In this document: piece after piece, positions 32,528 through 42,137 of the stretch
Position numbering within the stretch: the stretch's first letter is position 1
Layout: every line of letters begins with the position of its first letter
Assembly (NCBI RefSeq): GCF_037963835.1
Contig: NZ_CP150145.1
Coordinates: 992,001 to 1,056,000, forward strand
DNA from: Paenibacillus sp. FSL H8-0332
GTDB taxonomy: Bacteria; Bacillota; Bacilli; Paenibacillales; Paenibacillaceae
DNA length: 64,000 nucleotides
Direction: 5' to 3'
Notes under the pieces: generated by a model
Database searches by the model: none
Seen by the model: only the letters and a program-made list of their open reading frames with translations
Told to the model about the DNA's origin: nothing
Program-made: the position numbers and the translations under genes

Positions 32528-33795
32528 ATGAAGAGACGTTCCGCGCCCTGCGCAGCGACATCCGTGCAGGGCTGGATGTTACTTCGGTCATCGGGAATGA
32601 TGAGCTGGCTGCTTATATCGAACGGATAATTCTGGAGCGGGAGCAATTACGCCTCCTGACTGCCCAGGAGAAGCACGAGCTGGTGAAGAAGCTATTCGAT
32701 TCCTTCCGGGGGCTGGATATTCTCCAGCCGCTGGTGGATAATCCGGCGATTACCGAGATTATGATCAATAGCCATGAGGAGATTTTTATTGAGGAAGAGG
32801 GCATGATCCGCAGGCTGCCGCTGGCTTTTGAATCGGGGAGCAGGCTGGAGGATATCATTCAGATTATCGTCTCCGGCGTCAACCGTGTGGTCAATGAATC
32901 CTCGCCGATTGTGGATGCGCGGCTGCAGGACGGCTCGCGTGTCAATATCGTACTGCCGCCTGCAGCGCTGAAGGGTCCGGCCATGACCATCCGCAAATTC
33001 CCGGAGACACCGATGACGATGGCGGAGCTGGTAAGGCGTGAGGCGCTCTCGGAGGAAGCAGCTGAGTTGCTGCAGATTCTGGTTACTGCCAAATACAATA
33101 TTTTCATCAGCGGCGGTACTGGCTCGGGCAAAACAACCTTTCTGAATGCTCTATCGCAGTTCATCCCGCCGCAGGAGCGTGTCATTACGGTGGAGGATTC
33201 GGCAGAGCTGCAGATCGTTACGGTTCCGAATCTGGTCTCCCTGGAGACCCGGAATGCCAACACAGAGGGGCGGGGGGAGATCACCATTCGTGACTTGATC
33301 CGCACCTCGCTGCGGATGCGGCCGAACCGTATTGTCGTCGGCGAGGTGCGGGGAGCTGAATGTCTGGATATGCTGCAGGCGATGAACACCGGGCATGACG
33401 GTTCGTTGTCAACGGGGCATTCGAATAGTGCGCTGGACATGCTCAGCCGGCTGGAGACAATGGTGCTTAGCGCTGCCGATCTGCCGGTAACCGTCGTCCG
33501 TCAGCAGATTAGCTCAGCGATCAATATATTCGTGCATCTGTCACGGCTGCGTGACCGTTCACGGCGGGTGATGGAGATCAGTGAAGTTGCTGGTATACGC
33601 AGTGGTGAAGTCATTCTGAATCCCCTATATGAATTTCGGGAATCAGGCGAACAGGATGGCCGGGTGCAGGGGAGGCTTGAGGTCTGCGGCCATCCGCTTC
33701 TGCATACAGACAAGCTGCGGATGGCCGGAATCCTTGATTATCCGCTCAAGCAGTATGAGAGTAGAAGCTCTGCTAGGGAGGAGAATGTACCTTGA
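32524..33795 (+). CDS. Tad secretion ATPase TadA/CpaF
   Basis: A 423-residue hexameric secretion ATPase. Walker A is GGTGSGKTTFLNAL, and ITVEDSAELQI is the Asp box. RIVVGEVRGAECLDMLQAMN contains the Walker B Glu and arginine, and GSLSTGHSN is the His box. The N-terminal domain has the TadA-type LDILQPLVDNPAITEIMIN. It powers pilus assembly on the inner membrane. Start and stop both overlap neighbours (ATGA, TTGA). Confidence 0.95.
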   Translation: MNEETFRALRSDIRAGLDVTSVIGNDELAAYIERIILEREQLRLLTAQEKHELVKKLFDSFRGLDILQPLVDNPAITEIMINSHEEIFIEEEGMIRRLPLAFESGSRLEDIIQIIVSGVNRVVNESSPIVDARLQDGSRVNIVLPPAALKGPAMTIRKFPETPMTMAELVRREALSEEAAELLQILVTAKYNIFISGGTGSGKTTFLNALSQFIPPQERVITVEDSAELQIVTVPNLVSLETRNANTEGRGEITIRDLIRTSLRMRPNRIVVGEVRGAECLDMLQAMNTGHDGSLSTGHSNSALDMLSRLETMVLSAADLPVTVVRQQISSAINIFVHLSRLRDRSRRVMEISEVAGIRSGEVILNPLYEFRESGEQDGRVQGRLEVCGHPLLHTDKLRMAGILDYPLKQYESRSSAREENVP

Positions 33796-34649
33796 ACGTC
33801 ATGAAGAAGAGAGACCGGCATCTCCCTGTAAGGCGAAGCAAAGGGATCATGAAGAGGACATCGCCCGTACTGCCGGTTGGCGCATCTCAAGGGGGAGAGC
33901 AGATGCTGTTGCCGGATTATACCGTATACGAGTTGACCTCCCTGCAAAGAATGATGGTCATTCTGGGTGCCGGAGCCTTGTTGTTCGGTATTGGTTACCT
34001 GTTCTATCACCGGCTGCTCCTGGCTGTACTGCTTGTCCCCGGAAGCGCCTATGGGCCGCGGCTGCTGCGCGAATATCTGCTGCAGCGCCGCCGGGCTGCG
34101 CTGAATCTGCAATTCAAGCAGATGCTGTTCTCACTCTCTTCGTCGCTCTCTGCCGGACGTTCGGTGGAGAATGCCTTCCGGGAAGCCGTGCAGGACCTGC
34201 GGATGCTTGACCCGGAGGGCGCAAGTGACATGATCTCTGAGCTGAATATCATCTGTGCCCGGATGGAGAACGGGGAGCCGATTGAAGATGCGCTGTACGA
34301 ATTCAGCAAAAGAGCAGGAATGGAGGATGTGGAGCGCTTCGCAGATGTATTCATGGTCTGCAAGCGAACCGGCGGGGATCTGGTAGAGATCGTACGCTGC
34401 ACATCATCCATCATCGGCGAGAAACTGGATATCCAGCAGGATATAGCGGTCAGTATAGCCCAGAAGAAATTCGAGGCGAAGGCGCTGCTGGTCTCTCCGC
34501 TGATGATGGTGATGTTCATGAGTCTGAGCGCCGGAGACTATATGGAACCTATGTACACAGGTGCAGGAATAGCGGTGTCTACACTGGCGCTGATTGCGCT
34601 GTTCCTCTGTTATCTCTGGACGAATAAGATCATGGATATTCCGCTGTGA
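33792..34649 (+). CDS. Tad assembly membrane protein TadB
   Basis: A 285-residue type II secretion F-domain protein. Hydrophobic segments lie at about residues 52-85 and near the C-terminus (LLVSPLMMVMFMSL, then STLALIALFLCYLW). The cytoplasmic T2SF domain has LFSLSSSLSAGRSVENAFRE and CARMENGEPIEDAL. The TTG start overlaps the tadA stop and has GGGAGGAG upstream; ATG 33903 with GGGGGAGAG is an alternative shorter start. It pairs with TadC as the platform. Confidence 0.88.
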   Translation: MNVMKKRDRHLPVRRSKGIMKRTSPVLPVGASQGGEQMLLPDYTVYELTSLQRMMVILGAGALLFGIGYLFYHRLLLAVLLVPGSAYGPRLLREYLLQRRRAALNLQFKQMLFSLSSSLSAGRSVENAFREAVQDLRMLDPEGASDMISELNIICARMENGEPIEDALYEFSKRAGMEDVERFADVFMVCKRTGGDLVEIVRCTSSIIGEKLDIQQDIAVSIAQKKFEAKALLVSPLMMVMFMSLSAGDYMEPMYTGAGIAVSTLALIALFLCYLWTNKIMDIPL

Positions 34650-34668
34650 AGGAGGGGGAGTGAAGGCG

Positions 34669-35541
34669 ATGTCATTGATCTGTGGTGCCATTCTGCTCCT
34701 GCTCGCAGCAGGCTGGCTCATTCTGAGGATGAGATGCGGCAGCCGTTATACTGCGCTGCGGGAGCTGCCCATGGAAGGCCTGCGGCTGCGGCGGCTGGGT
34801 GAGCCTCTATTGTTACTTGTAGAGAAGGGCAGAATCGCCAGTTATCTCCCCTCCGTGATGTTCAGGATTCAACGCTCGCTGCAGCGGATCTATGGTATGC
34901 GCTACAGTGCAGAACGTACCTTGCTGTTCATGGGGGAGATGCTTAGCTACAGCTGGCTGCTTGCGGCAGGCGGAAGTGCGCTGACAATGCTTACGGGAGA
35001 GCAGGCGGGAATCATCCTCGGAGGGCTCTTGGCAGTTGCACTCCCGGTGGCGATGGTTAGCGATCTGCACAAAAAGGTACGTGTGCGGGAGCAGAATATT
35101 ATGCTGGAGCTTCCTGAGCTGCTGAACAGTATTGTTCTGCTGGTCGGTGCGGGTGAGACCGTTCAGCGGGCGATTGTCCGCTGTGTGAACAGCCGTCATG
35201 GGGATAGCGCCCATCCGCTCTATGCTGAATTAATGAAGATGACAGCTGAATGGGACGGCGGTTACTCTTTCCAGCAAGCGTTCGAGAACTTCAGCAAGCG
35301 CTGTGCCGTGCAGGAGGTCTCCATCTTCACAACTACAGTGCTGCTTAATTACCGCAGAGGCGGGGCCGACTTTGTTCTGTCACTGCGGGATCTGTCACGG
35401 ATGCTCTGGGAGAAGCGCAAGGCGATCAGCCGCACACGCGGCGAACAGGCATCGTCGAAGCTGGTTTTTCCGATGGTGGTTATCTTCTTGATTGTGATTG
35501 TGCTGGTGGGAACACCGGCGATTATGATGTTAAAAATGTAG
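34669..35541 (+). CDS. Tad assembly membrane protein TadC
   Basis: About 290 residues. The N-terminus ICGAILLLLAAGWLI is a membrane anchor, two middle helices (SYSWLLAAGGSALTM, GIILGGLLAVALPV) follow, then a T2SF domain with ELPELLNSIVLLVGAGETVQ and EVSIFTTTVLLNYRRGG. A C-terminal helix VVIFLIVIVLVGTPA closes it. I chose ATG 34669, 10 nt after AAGGAGGGGG; GTG 34660 is too close to that site. Confidence 0.88.
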   Translation: MSLICGAILLLLAAGWLILRMRCGSRYTALRELPMEGLRLRRLGEPLLLLVEKGRIASYLPSVMFRIQRSLQRIYGMRYSAERTLLFMGEMLSYSWLLAAGGSALTMLTGEQAGIILGGLLAVALPVAMVSDLHKKVRVREQNIMLELPELLNSIVLLVGAGETVQRAIVRCVNSRHGDSAHPLYAELMKMTAEWDGGYSFQQAFENFSKRCAVQEVSIFTTTVLLNYRRGGADFVLSLRDLSRMLWEKRKAISRTRGEQASSKLVFPMVVIFLIVIVLVGTPAIMMLKM

Positions 35542-35554
35542 GAGGTAGAGGCGT

Positions 35555-35743
35555 ATGTTAACACAGATGGTAGAAGGAGCAAAGGGCTTTTGGAAAGATG
35601 AGGAGGGGCTGGGAACGTTGGAGATGATCCTGATCATTGCTGTGCTGATTGCGGTCGTTCTGGTATTCCGTGAGGAGATTGTGAAGGTGGTTAAGGATCT
35701 GATCGGTACTGCCGGAGATAAGAGCCAGGAAGTCTTTGAGTGA
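35555..35743 (+). CDS. Flp-type (Flp1-like) pilin
   Basis: A 62-residue mini-pilin. The leader MLTQMVEGAKGFWKDEEGLG ends at a Gly, then TLEMILIIAVLIAVVLVF has Glu three residues after the Gly, followed by the hydrophobic stalk. This fits Flp-type IVb processing by the TadV-like peptidase encoded at 39831. AGGAGGTAGAG precedes the ATG. Main structural subunit of the Tad pilus, by analogy. Confidence 0.88.
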   Translation: MLTQMVEGAKGFWKDEEGLGTLEMILIIAVLIAVVLVFREEIVKVVKDLIGTAGDKSQEVFE

Positions 35744-36405
35744 TTCCGCTGCGGGAGGATGAGGGGAGCTTCACTATCGAAGCTTCGCTTCTGCTGCCGA
35801 TTGTTATGGGGATTACGATGGTACTGCTGTTCTTCTCCTTATATACCTATCAGAAGTCGATGCTGCTTCAGATTGCCTCAGCTACTACCGAACGGGCTGC
35901 TTATAACTGGGAGAATAGCAACCGGGCTACAAGCGGAGAATTTCAAACCGGAAATGCTGATCCGCTGTACTGGAAGATCGGTGAGGACGGACTGTTGGCT
36001 TCGCTATTCGGTTCAGGAGCAGAGAATGGCAGTACGGCCATTACACTGCCTGGTAATGCTGAAGAAGGAGGGCCCCTGCCGGTAGTGAAGCTTCGCCGGG
36101 CAGCACAGATGGTACCTGCCGGATTGCAAGGGAAAATGAGCTACGTCTACGGATTGACAGGCCGCAGAATCAGTACGGAGCTGAAGAAAGTGCTGAGTCT
36201 GCCTGTTCTGGACACTATGCTGGCCGATGGAGCCGTACCTGAGGTGTATGCACGCTCCTACGTTACGGAGCCTGTTGAATTCATAAGAACAGTGGATCTT
36301 ATGCGTTACTACGGGTCGAAGTTCAAACAGCATTCCTCCGCCGGTAAGGAGGGGAGCGGCATGGAGAAAAAGCATGCAGCACTGATGCTGGATAAGCTGA
36401 AGTAA
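35740..36405 (+). CDS. TadE-like pseudopilin
   Basis: A 221-residue bitopic protein. EDEGSFTIEASLLLPIVMGI is the TadE motif, with Glu at the +5-like position before a single hydrophobic helix, followed by an extracytoplasmic domain. The GTG start overlaps the Flp pilin stop codon. It ends with a basic, lysine-rich tail. Minor pseudopilin role is inferred from family and position. Confidence 0.83.
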   Translation: MIPLREDEGSFTIEASLLLPIVMGITMVLLFFSLYTYQKSMLLQIASATTERAAYNWENSNRATSGEFQTGNADPLYWKIGEDGLLASLFGSGAENGSTAITLPGNAEEGGPLPVVKLRRAAQMVPAGLQGKMSYVYGLTGRRISTELKKVLSLPVLDTMLADGAVPEVYARSYVTEPVEFIRTVDLMRYYGSKFKQHSSAGKEGSGMEKKHAALMLDKLK

Positions 36406-36470
36406 GGATGGCTGATGTTGGAGCGGCCAGTGCCGGGGTTGTTCAAGAATATGGTTAAGGGGAAGTTCGG

Positions 36471-38795
36471 ATGCGTCTTTTCAGTCACGGGAGGTTCTTA
36501 AGCAAGCCGCCTCGCCGGAGCCGCTGCTTGGATTATAGAGGTAATCCTATGAACAGTACTGCGGGCAAAGGGTTAACCGGAGATATATTCAGAGGTCTCC
36601 GTTCAGCGGAAGGATCGGTATCAATCTTTCTTATTATGGTGCTAGCGTTTGTATTTCTTTTTAATGCAGTGCTGATCGATTACGCACGGATTGCGGCGGT
36701 GAATGTGCAGGAGGAACGTCTGGCGAGAGCCGCTATACGCTCTGTAATGTCAGCTTATGACATTGAGCTGCGAGAGAACTATGGCTTATTTGCCTACGGC
36801 GGCGGGGACGGCAATCAGCTGCTATCGAAGGTGCTTAACGATAATCTGTACGAGAGCGGGCGTGGGGATGCTTTTAACCTGCTGCCCGTGATGGTGGACT
36901 CCTCCTCGCTGGACTGGAGCCGTCCGCTAGGCACCTATGAGGTCTTCCGGCGGCAGATTATAGAAGAGATGAAATACAAAGCGCCGGTTGATTTCGCCCT
37001 GGAACTGGCTGGCAAGCTTAAGCCGTTATCGGCAGCGATGACTGAGGCTTCACGGACAACAGAGATACTGGGTGACTTGCAGCCCTTATATGATCAGCGT
37101 GAGGAAGCGCTGGATCTCATGCTGAAGAAGCGCAAGGAAGCTGCTGACAGTGCACAGAACCTGCAGAAGCTTCTGATGAATCCTCCGGGTGACAGTATTC
37201 CGGCACGTTCGCTTGCTTCCTTGGCCGCAAGCTCCGATATCCCGGCGATGTACGGAGATTATGTCAACAAATACTATGACGATTATTACCGTCCCCCCAA
37301 GACATGGCCGAAGTACACGGCAGTGCTATCGCAGTATCAGGTTCAGGTTGTTGAAGTAACAGGCAAGATACCGGCAGTGCTGGCTGACTTCCAGGAGAAA
37401 AACAGCCATCTGCTGGATGAAGCAGAGGCTGCGCTTGAGCAGGTGAACGCGCTGAACCTTCAGATGAAGAGTGTCATTGATCAGGCAGAGGCGGATGCCA
37501 GTGCTGCGGGGGATGATCCTGCCCGCAACTGGGACATTCCGGACACGGCCGGGGAGCTTAGCTCAGAGCCCCTGAAGAAGCTAAGAGCACAGGTGGAGGG
37601 ACTTATCCTTCCTCCAGCTGAGCTTAGCGAGCTGGGGAATAACATCGGGGTACAGCGAAGTACCGCGCTTCCCTTGGAGCCACTGGTCTCCGGCTTGCCG
37701 GCTACATTAATTACAGCATCCGGGTTGTATGCCGACTATTCTCTTATGAGTACAGGGGTTCTTAATGCTTCCAGGGCTGTTCACGGCTATATAAGCAGCT
37801 ACGGGCAACACGGTACTGTTATAACGCAGGAAGCGGCACAGATTGAGAGCCGCCGCACTGCTGACAGCCAGCGCAAGCAGTTAGAAGGGCAGGCGAAGAA
37901 GAAGCTTGGCGATGCCATGAAGCTGCTGGATCAGATCCGCGCGCTGGGAAGCAGCGCACAGGAAGCGATGGAGCAGTATGGTAGTCTGCGTCAATACTAC
38001 CAGCAGAATGTGGTCTTTAACGAAGGTCTGGAACAGGAGCCGGGGGCTGCTGTGAATACTGGCGATCAATACGCTGCGGGCAAGACGTCCATGAAAGATA
38101 TGGATGGGATATATGCTGCAATGGGCATTGTGCTGGCAGGAGCCAGAGACCGGCTATACCAGACAGAGTATTCTGCGATGTATTTCCGGCATTTTGATCT
38201 GTCTGCGCTAACCTCCCTGGCCTCCGGGTCTGCTGAAGGATTCGGTGAGCAGCTGGGAGAGCAGCTGAAGCCGCAGGCGCAAGAGCTGGAATATATTTTA
38301 TACGGATTCTATAATCCTGCAGGCAATGTGGCAGCCGCTTATGGCGAGATCTTTGCTCTGCGGCTGGCTGTGCGGACAATGGAAGGACTGATTGAGAAAG
38401 CCGGTATGGGTAATCCGCTTGTCGTCCTGGCTGCTGCACTGCTGTACGGCATTGAGCAGGCTATACAGGATATGATACAGCTCTGCACCAAGGGGGAGAT
38501 TCCCTTATCCAAATATATGACCGCACAGCTCAGCTATCGTGACTATCTTCGGCTGTTCCTCTTATTGCATGGGGGAGGGGAAGAACAGTTGTCCCGGATG
38601 CTTGCGCTGATCCGCCTGAATACCGGTATCAATCCGGTAGAGAAATATACATATGCCTCCGCCGGGATCACGATGGGGATGCAGCTTTGGTTTCTGCCGG
38701 GTGTAGTGAAGCTGGTGAATTACAGTGCCGGACTGCCAGGGGATGTGCGGGGAAAAGTTTATTTCAGACAAGCAGTGGCTGACTTTTCTTACTGA
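36471..38795 (+). CDS. Large TadG-like pilus-associated protein
   Basis: A 774-residue protein with one N-terminal helix (AEGSVSIFLIMVLAFVFLFN, then AVLIDYARIAAVNVQEERLA), as in TadG/TadE-type proteins. It is followed by a long, mostly helical extracytoplasmic region with heptad patterns around residues 190-300 and 440-520. ATG 36471 has AAGGGGAAG upstream; ATG 36549 with AGAGGTAATCC gives a shorter form that fits the family better. No vWA domain is evident. Likely a tip or anchoring subunit. Confidence 0.72.
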   Translation: MRLFSHGRFLSKPPRRSRCLDYRGNPMNSTAGKGLTGDIFRGLRSAEGSVSIFLIMVLAFVFLFNAVLIDYARIAAVNVQEERLARAAIRSVMSAYDIELRENYGLFAYGGGDGNQLLSKVLNDNLYESGRGDAFNLLPVMVDSSSLDWSRPLGTYEVFRRQIIEEMKYKAPVDFALELAGKLKPLSAAMTEASRTTEILGDLQPLYDQREEALDLMLKKRKEAADSAQNLQKLLMNPPGDSIPARSLASLAASSDIPAMYGDYVNKYYDDYYRPPKTWPKYTAVLSQYQVQVVEVTGKIPAVLADFQEKNSHLLDEAEAALEQVNALNLQMKSVIDQAEADASAAGDDPARNWDIPDTAGELSSEPLKKLRAQVEGLILPPAELSELGNNIGVQRSTALPLEPLVSGLPATLITASGLYADYSLMSTGVLNASRAVHGYISSYGQHGTVITQEAAQIESRRTADSQRKQLEGQAKKKLGDAMKLLDQIRALGSSAQEAMEQYGSLRQYYQQNVVFNEGLEQEPGAAVNTGDQYAAGKTSMKDMDGIYAAMGIVLAGARDRLYQTEYSAMYFRHFDLSALTSLASGSAEGFGEQLGEQLKPQAQELEYILYGFYNPAGNVAAAYGEIFALRLAVRTMEGLIEKAGMGNPLVVLAAALLYGIEQAIQDMIQLCTKGEIPLSKYMTAQLSYRDYLRLFLLLHGGGEEQLSRMLALIRLNTGINPVEKYTYASAGITMGMQLWFLPGVVKLVNYSAGLPGDVRGKVYFRQAVADFSY

Positions 38796-38809
38796 AGGGG
38801 GACGGTAGA

Positions 38810-39805
38810 ATGAAGCGGTGGCTGAGGAAATCGCCGGGCCCTAAGGATGAAGGCAGCATGGTTGTGGAGGCGGCACTGATTCTGCCAGTGTTCCTGTTAT
38901 TTGTCCTGTTCCTCATCTTCATAATTCAAATGACCTTGTATTCTACAGCACTGCAGAGTACGGCTTCTGACACTGTCAAAATAATCTCAACCCATATGTA
39001 TCCAGCAGCGCTGGCAATGCAGCAGCAGGAGGTGGAAGGTGGAGGAGATAAAGCCGAAGAAGCAGGTGAGGGTGAGCACTCAGATGATGCGGACTTCTCC
39101 GGCATCTGGAGCATACCTCGGCTGTCAATAACGGAGTGGAGTGAGGACTACGTGGAGAAGCTTCCGCAGCCGATGGAATCCTGGGTCAAGGCTATGGTCC
39201 GGGAGGGAGAAGGGCCGCTGCAGAAGGTGCAGGCGGGAGCATCGGAGGCTGCGCTGGATCTGGTGCTTAAGCCGATGCTGCGGCCTTATCTGTCCTCAGA
39301 CCTGCTTGAATATAGCAGAATTCATGTGTCTAATGTCACTGTACCTGATCTGAGAAAAGGGACACAGCCGTATTTCGGTATGGTAGTCAGCTATGAGCTG
39401 CCAATGCGAGTCCCGTTCCTGAATGAAAAAATCGTACTGGAGGCCAGCGCAGTTGAACGCTTATGGGTCGGCAACACCGATTCTTCCGGGGAAGGAAATA
39501 CGGCTGAACCTGCTGAGGAGGCCGGGACCATTGTGATCCTGGAGAAGCCGAATCCGGGAGTAGCGAATCACCAGGGTATCATCAAGGTGAAGGTGCCTCC
39601 CGGGGCATCGGCCAATCTGTCGATCTTCTATAAGAGCGGCCAGAGTACTGCCAAGTATCTGGGCTGGAAGCAGGCGGATGAACACGGGTACATCGAATGG
39701 GAATGGAAGATCGGCGTGAATACTACGCAGGGTACCTGGCCTTTCGTGGTTAGTCTGGCTGATGGAACTACGCTTCAGGCGACTTTTACAGTGGTCAAAA
39801 AATAA
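38810..39805 (+). CDS. TadE-like exported protein with C-terminal beta domain
   Basis: A 331-residue bitopic protein. DEGSMVVEAALILPVFLLFV is a TadE-like pseudopilin motif. After it come an acidic linker (about 68-95) and a C-terminal Ig-like beta domain of about 90 residues (IVILEKPNPGVANHQGIIKV onward) that could be a surface-exposed module. AAGGGGGACGG precedes the ATG. It lies between the TadG-like gene and the prepilin peptidase gene. Confidence 0.78.
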   Translation: MKRWLRKSPGPKDEGSMVVEAALILPVFLLFVLFLIFIIQMTLYSTALQSTASDTVKIISTHMYPAALAMQQQEVEGGGDKAEEAGEGEHSDDADFSGIWSIPRLSITEWSEDYVEKLPQPMESWVKAMVREGEGPLQKVQAGASEAALDLVLKPMLRPYLSSDLLEYSRIHVSNVTVPDLRKGTQPYFGMVVSYELPMRVPFLNEKIVLEASAVERLWVGNTDSSGEGNTAEPAEEAGTIVILEKPNPGVANHQGIIKVKVPPGASANLSIFYKSGQSTAKYLGWKQADEHGYIEWEWKIGVNTTQGTWPFVVSLADGTTLQATFTVVKK

Positions 39806-39830
39806 AAGAGTAGAGAAAAGAGGAGCACGG

Positions 39831-40340
39831 ATGACGGAATGGGCGTTATGGGGCTGCCTGCCGTTCCTGACAGCGGCATTATTCACAGATATACGCTGGA
39901 TGAGAATTCCTAACTGGATTACACTGCCTGCGCTGATCGGCGGACTGCTCCTGCAGTTGATTATCAATGGCTGGCAGGGGCTGCTGTTTTCACTTTGCGG
40001 CAGTGGAGCAGGCTTCCTGCTCCTGCTAATTATGTATTTTATCGGGGCGGTGGGGGCTGGCGATGTGAAGCTCTTTGCGGCTATCGGTGCTTGGACCGGA
40101 GTGCTATTCTCGCTTCAGGTCATTGTCTATTCGGTGCTCTTGGGGGCGGTCGTAGGCTGGATTATCATTCTCTACAGGAGGGAGACTGGGCGCAGGCTGC
40201 GCAGCATAATTAGCAGAACAGCCGGGTTCCTGGTGCTCCGTAATGTGAGTCCGGTCAAAGGCCGGGAAGGGGAACTGCTCAGGTTTCCCTTTATGCTGGC
40301 CGTGTTCCCGGGATTCATCTGTGCTTATCTATATTTCTGA
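39831..40340 (+). CDS. Prepilin peptidase (TadV/CpaA, A24 family)
   Basis: A 169-residue, multi-helix aspartic protease. The first catalytic Asp lies in LFTDIRWMRIPNW and the second in VGAGDVKLFAAIGAW, the GxGD motif of A24 peptidases. Without the methyltransferase domain it matches the short TadV form. It processes the Flp pilin and TadE-like proteins. I chose ATG 39831, with AGAGGAGCACGG upstream, over an in-frame start at 39762 inside the previous gene. Confidence 0.92.
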   Translation: MTEWALWGCLPFLTAALFTDIRWMRIPNWITLPALIGGLLLQLIINGWQGLLFSLCGSGAGFLLLLIMYFIGAVGAGDVKLFAAIGAWTGVLFSLQVIVYSVLLGAVVGWIIILYRRETGRRLRSIISRTAGFLVLRNVSPVKGREGELLRFPFMLAVFPGFICAYLYF

Positions 40341-40379
40341 CTTAGAGCTTATCGTTGACAGCTTAGGAGGTGAAGAGAC

Positions 40380-42095
40380 TTGTTTGGACTTGAACGGGAT
40401 TTCATCCAGCAGGACGGAATAACGATGCTGCTGGGCAGATCCGGGGGGCTGAGCGCAGGAGAGCTGAATATGGTGCAGGCCCGGATGCTGATGACCAGCG
40501 GGATACCGCATCATCTACGCTTGCTGCTTAGAGAAATAGATCTGCAAGTCACACTGGAATACACAGTTGCAAGACGTAAAATGCTGGGAGCACTGCTTAA
40601 GAGCGGGAAGCTGAGCATGACAGAATTCTTCGGGCTGATGCTGCAGATCGCTGCCGGGATGGAGGAGGGGCAACTGTATATGCTGCGTACGGAGCAGTAT
40701 GCGCTCCATGAGGATTTTATCTTTATCGAAGGTCCGCTCAGCAGCGGCAAGGTCTTCCTGACTTATATTCCGCTTGAACTCAAAGAACCTGCATTGAAGC
40801 CGGGAGAAGCCTTGAAATCGCTGATCATGGTCTTCATGGGAGCCATCCAGGAGTTATCGGGTGACGGGATTCAGCGGCTGCTGCAATACTGCGGGGAAGA
40901 AGCTTTTAGTCCGGCGGGGCTGAAGGAGCTGCTCGCAGAAATGCTGACGGAGGTTACACCCCATAAGGTCCATGTTGAAGGAGCGGAGCCTGCATATGTG
41001 AGTCCAGTGGCTGGCGCAGGCACCTCTGGTGCTGTACCAGGAACGAGGATAGACTGGGCGCAGCCTACGGCTCGCAGGTTGGAGGAACCGGGGGGAAGGG
41101 AGAGGTCCGTGGCCGCTGCGTTCTCCCGTGTACATGGAGATAAGGAGTCGCAGCCTTCCGGTTCGATGCTTAATCCCACGCCTTGGATGAGCGGTACGCC
41201 GCAACTGAAGTGGAAGGATGGATTATCAGGAGTTCATGCAGCAACGGGTACAACAATGAGATCGGTTCAGGCTGAGGACAAGCAAAGTCCTTACAGGACA
41301 TATATATTGCTGGGGGCATTATTAGGTGATGCGTTACTATGGAAGTTTCTCTATCTGAATGATCCCCGGACACTATGGCTGGCGGTTTGTGCTGCGGTGA
41401 CTCTGATACTGGCGGCTGTATGCTGGCTGATATGGAGTGGAAGGCTGGCTTGGGGCGAAGCTGAGGAAGAGATGGATGCTCTGGAGGAGGGGCCAGAGGA
41501 TTATAACAGTACAGCCCGGAACCGTAAGCTGAGAAGCGATCTGGAGTGGGATTTCAGCAGGAATCCGGTAGATCAGCATCGTTCTCCTGCACCGGTCTAC
41601 ACTCCTCAGAACCAGGAAGCAAATGTGGGGCAGAGCGGATTCACAGCCGCACCGGCTGGCAGACAACAGGCTCCGGCGGGAATGAGCGCCAGTAGTCCGC
41701 AGAAGAAGGAAGCGGCGATGGCTACAGCGCTGCTGACCCGGGAACCCGTTCAGGTTACAGGGAGCGGACTTACCCAGGCCGGAAGGACAGTGCCTTATCT
41801 GGAAAGAAGTGACCCGGATGACGTTGGAGCTCCCGAGAGAATTGAGCTGAACCGGCCCAGCTTCATTATCGGACGCTCCTCTGAAGTGGCTCAGTACATT
41901 GAGAAATCGGAGGGTGCTTCACGGGTCCATGCTGAAATCTCCAGAGCCTCAGGAGGATACATCTTGAAGGATCTGGATTCCAGAAACGGGACACTGCTTG
42001 CAGGCGAAGCTATGGTTCCCTACAAAGAATACCCGCTGACCGAAGGCAGCGTGTTCACCATTGTTAAGGGTACCTACACCTTTCGCACTGCGTAG
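40380..42095 (+). CDS. FHA-domain membrane protein (DUF6382-like N-terminus)
   Basis: A 571-residue protein. The N-terminal domain (about 1-200) resembles the DUF6382 type paired with Tad loci. Two hydrophobic stretches follow near 305-350 (TYILLGALLGDALLW; LWLAVCAAVTLILA), then a Pro/Gln-rich linker. The C-terminal FHA domain has FIIGRSSEV, GASRVHAEI and DLDSRNGT, so it binds phosphothreonine. TTG start with AGGAGGTGAAG. It suggests that Ser/Thr phosphorylation controls the pilus system. Confidence 0.87.
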   Translation: MFGLERDFIQQDGITMLLGRSGGLSAGELNMVQARMLMTSGIPHHLRLLLREIDLQVTLEYTVARRKMLGALLKSGKLSMTEFFGLMLQIAAGMEEGQLYMLRTEQYALHEDFIFIEGPLSSGKVFLTYIPLELKEPALKPGEALKSLIMVFMGAIQELSGDGIQRLLQYCGEEAFSPAGLKELLAEMLTEVTPHKVHVEGAEPAYVSPVAGAGTSGAVPGTRIDWAQPTARRLEEPGGRERSVAAAFSRVHGDKESQPSGSMLNPTPWMSGTPQLKWKDGLSGVHAATGTTMRSVQAEDKQSPYRTYILLGALLGDALLWKFLYLNDPRTLWLAVCAAVTLILAAVCWLIWSGRLAWGEAEEEMDALEEGPEDYNSTARNRKLRSDLEWDFSRNPVDQHRSPAPVYTPQNQEANVGQSGFTAAPAGRQQAPAGMSASSPQKKEAAMATALLTREPVQVTGSGLTQAGRTVPYLERSDPDDVGAPERIELNRPSFIIGRSSEVAQYIEKSEGASRVHAEISRASGGYILKDLDSRNGTLLAGEAMVPYKEYPLTEGSVFTIVKGTYTFRTA

Positions 42096-42137
42096 CAGAG
42101 ATAGCTGGGGCAGATGGAATGGTGCGTTTGCAGCAGC

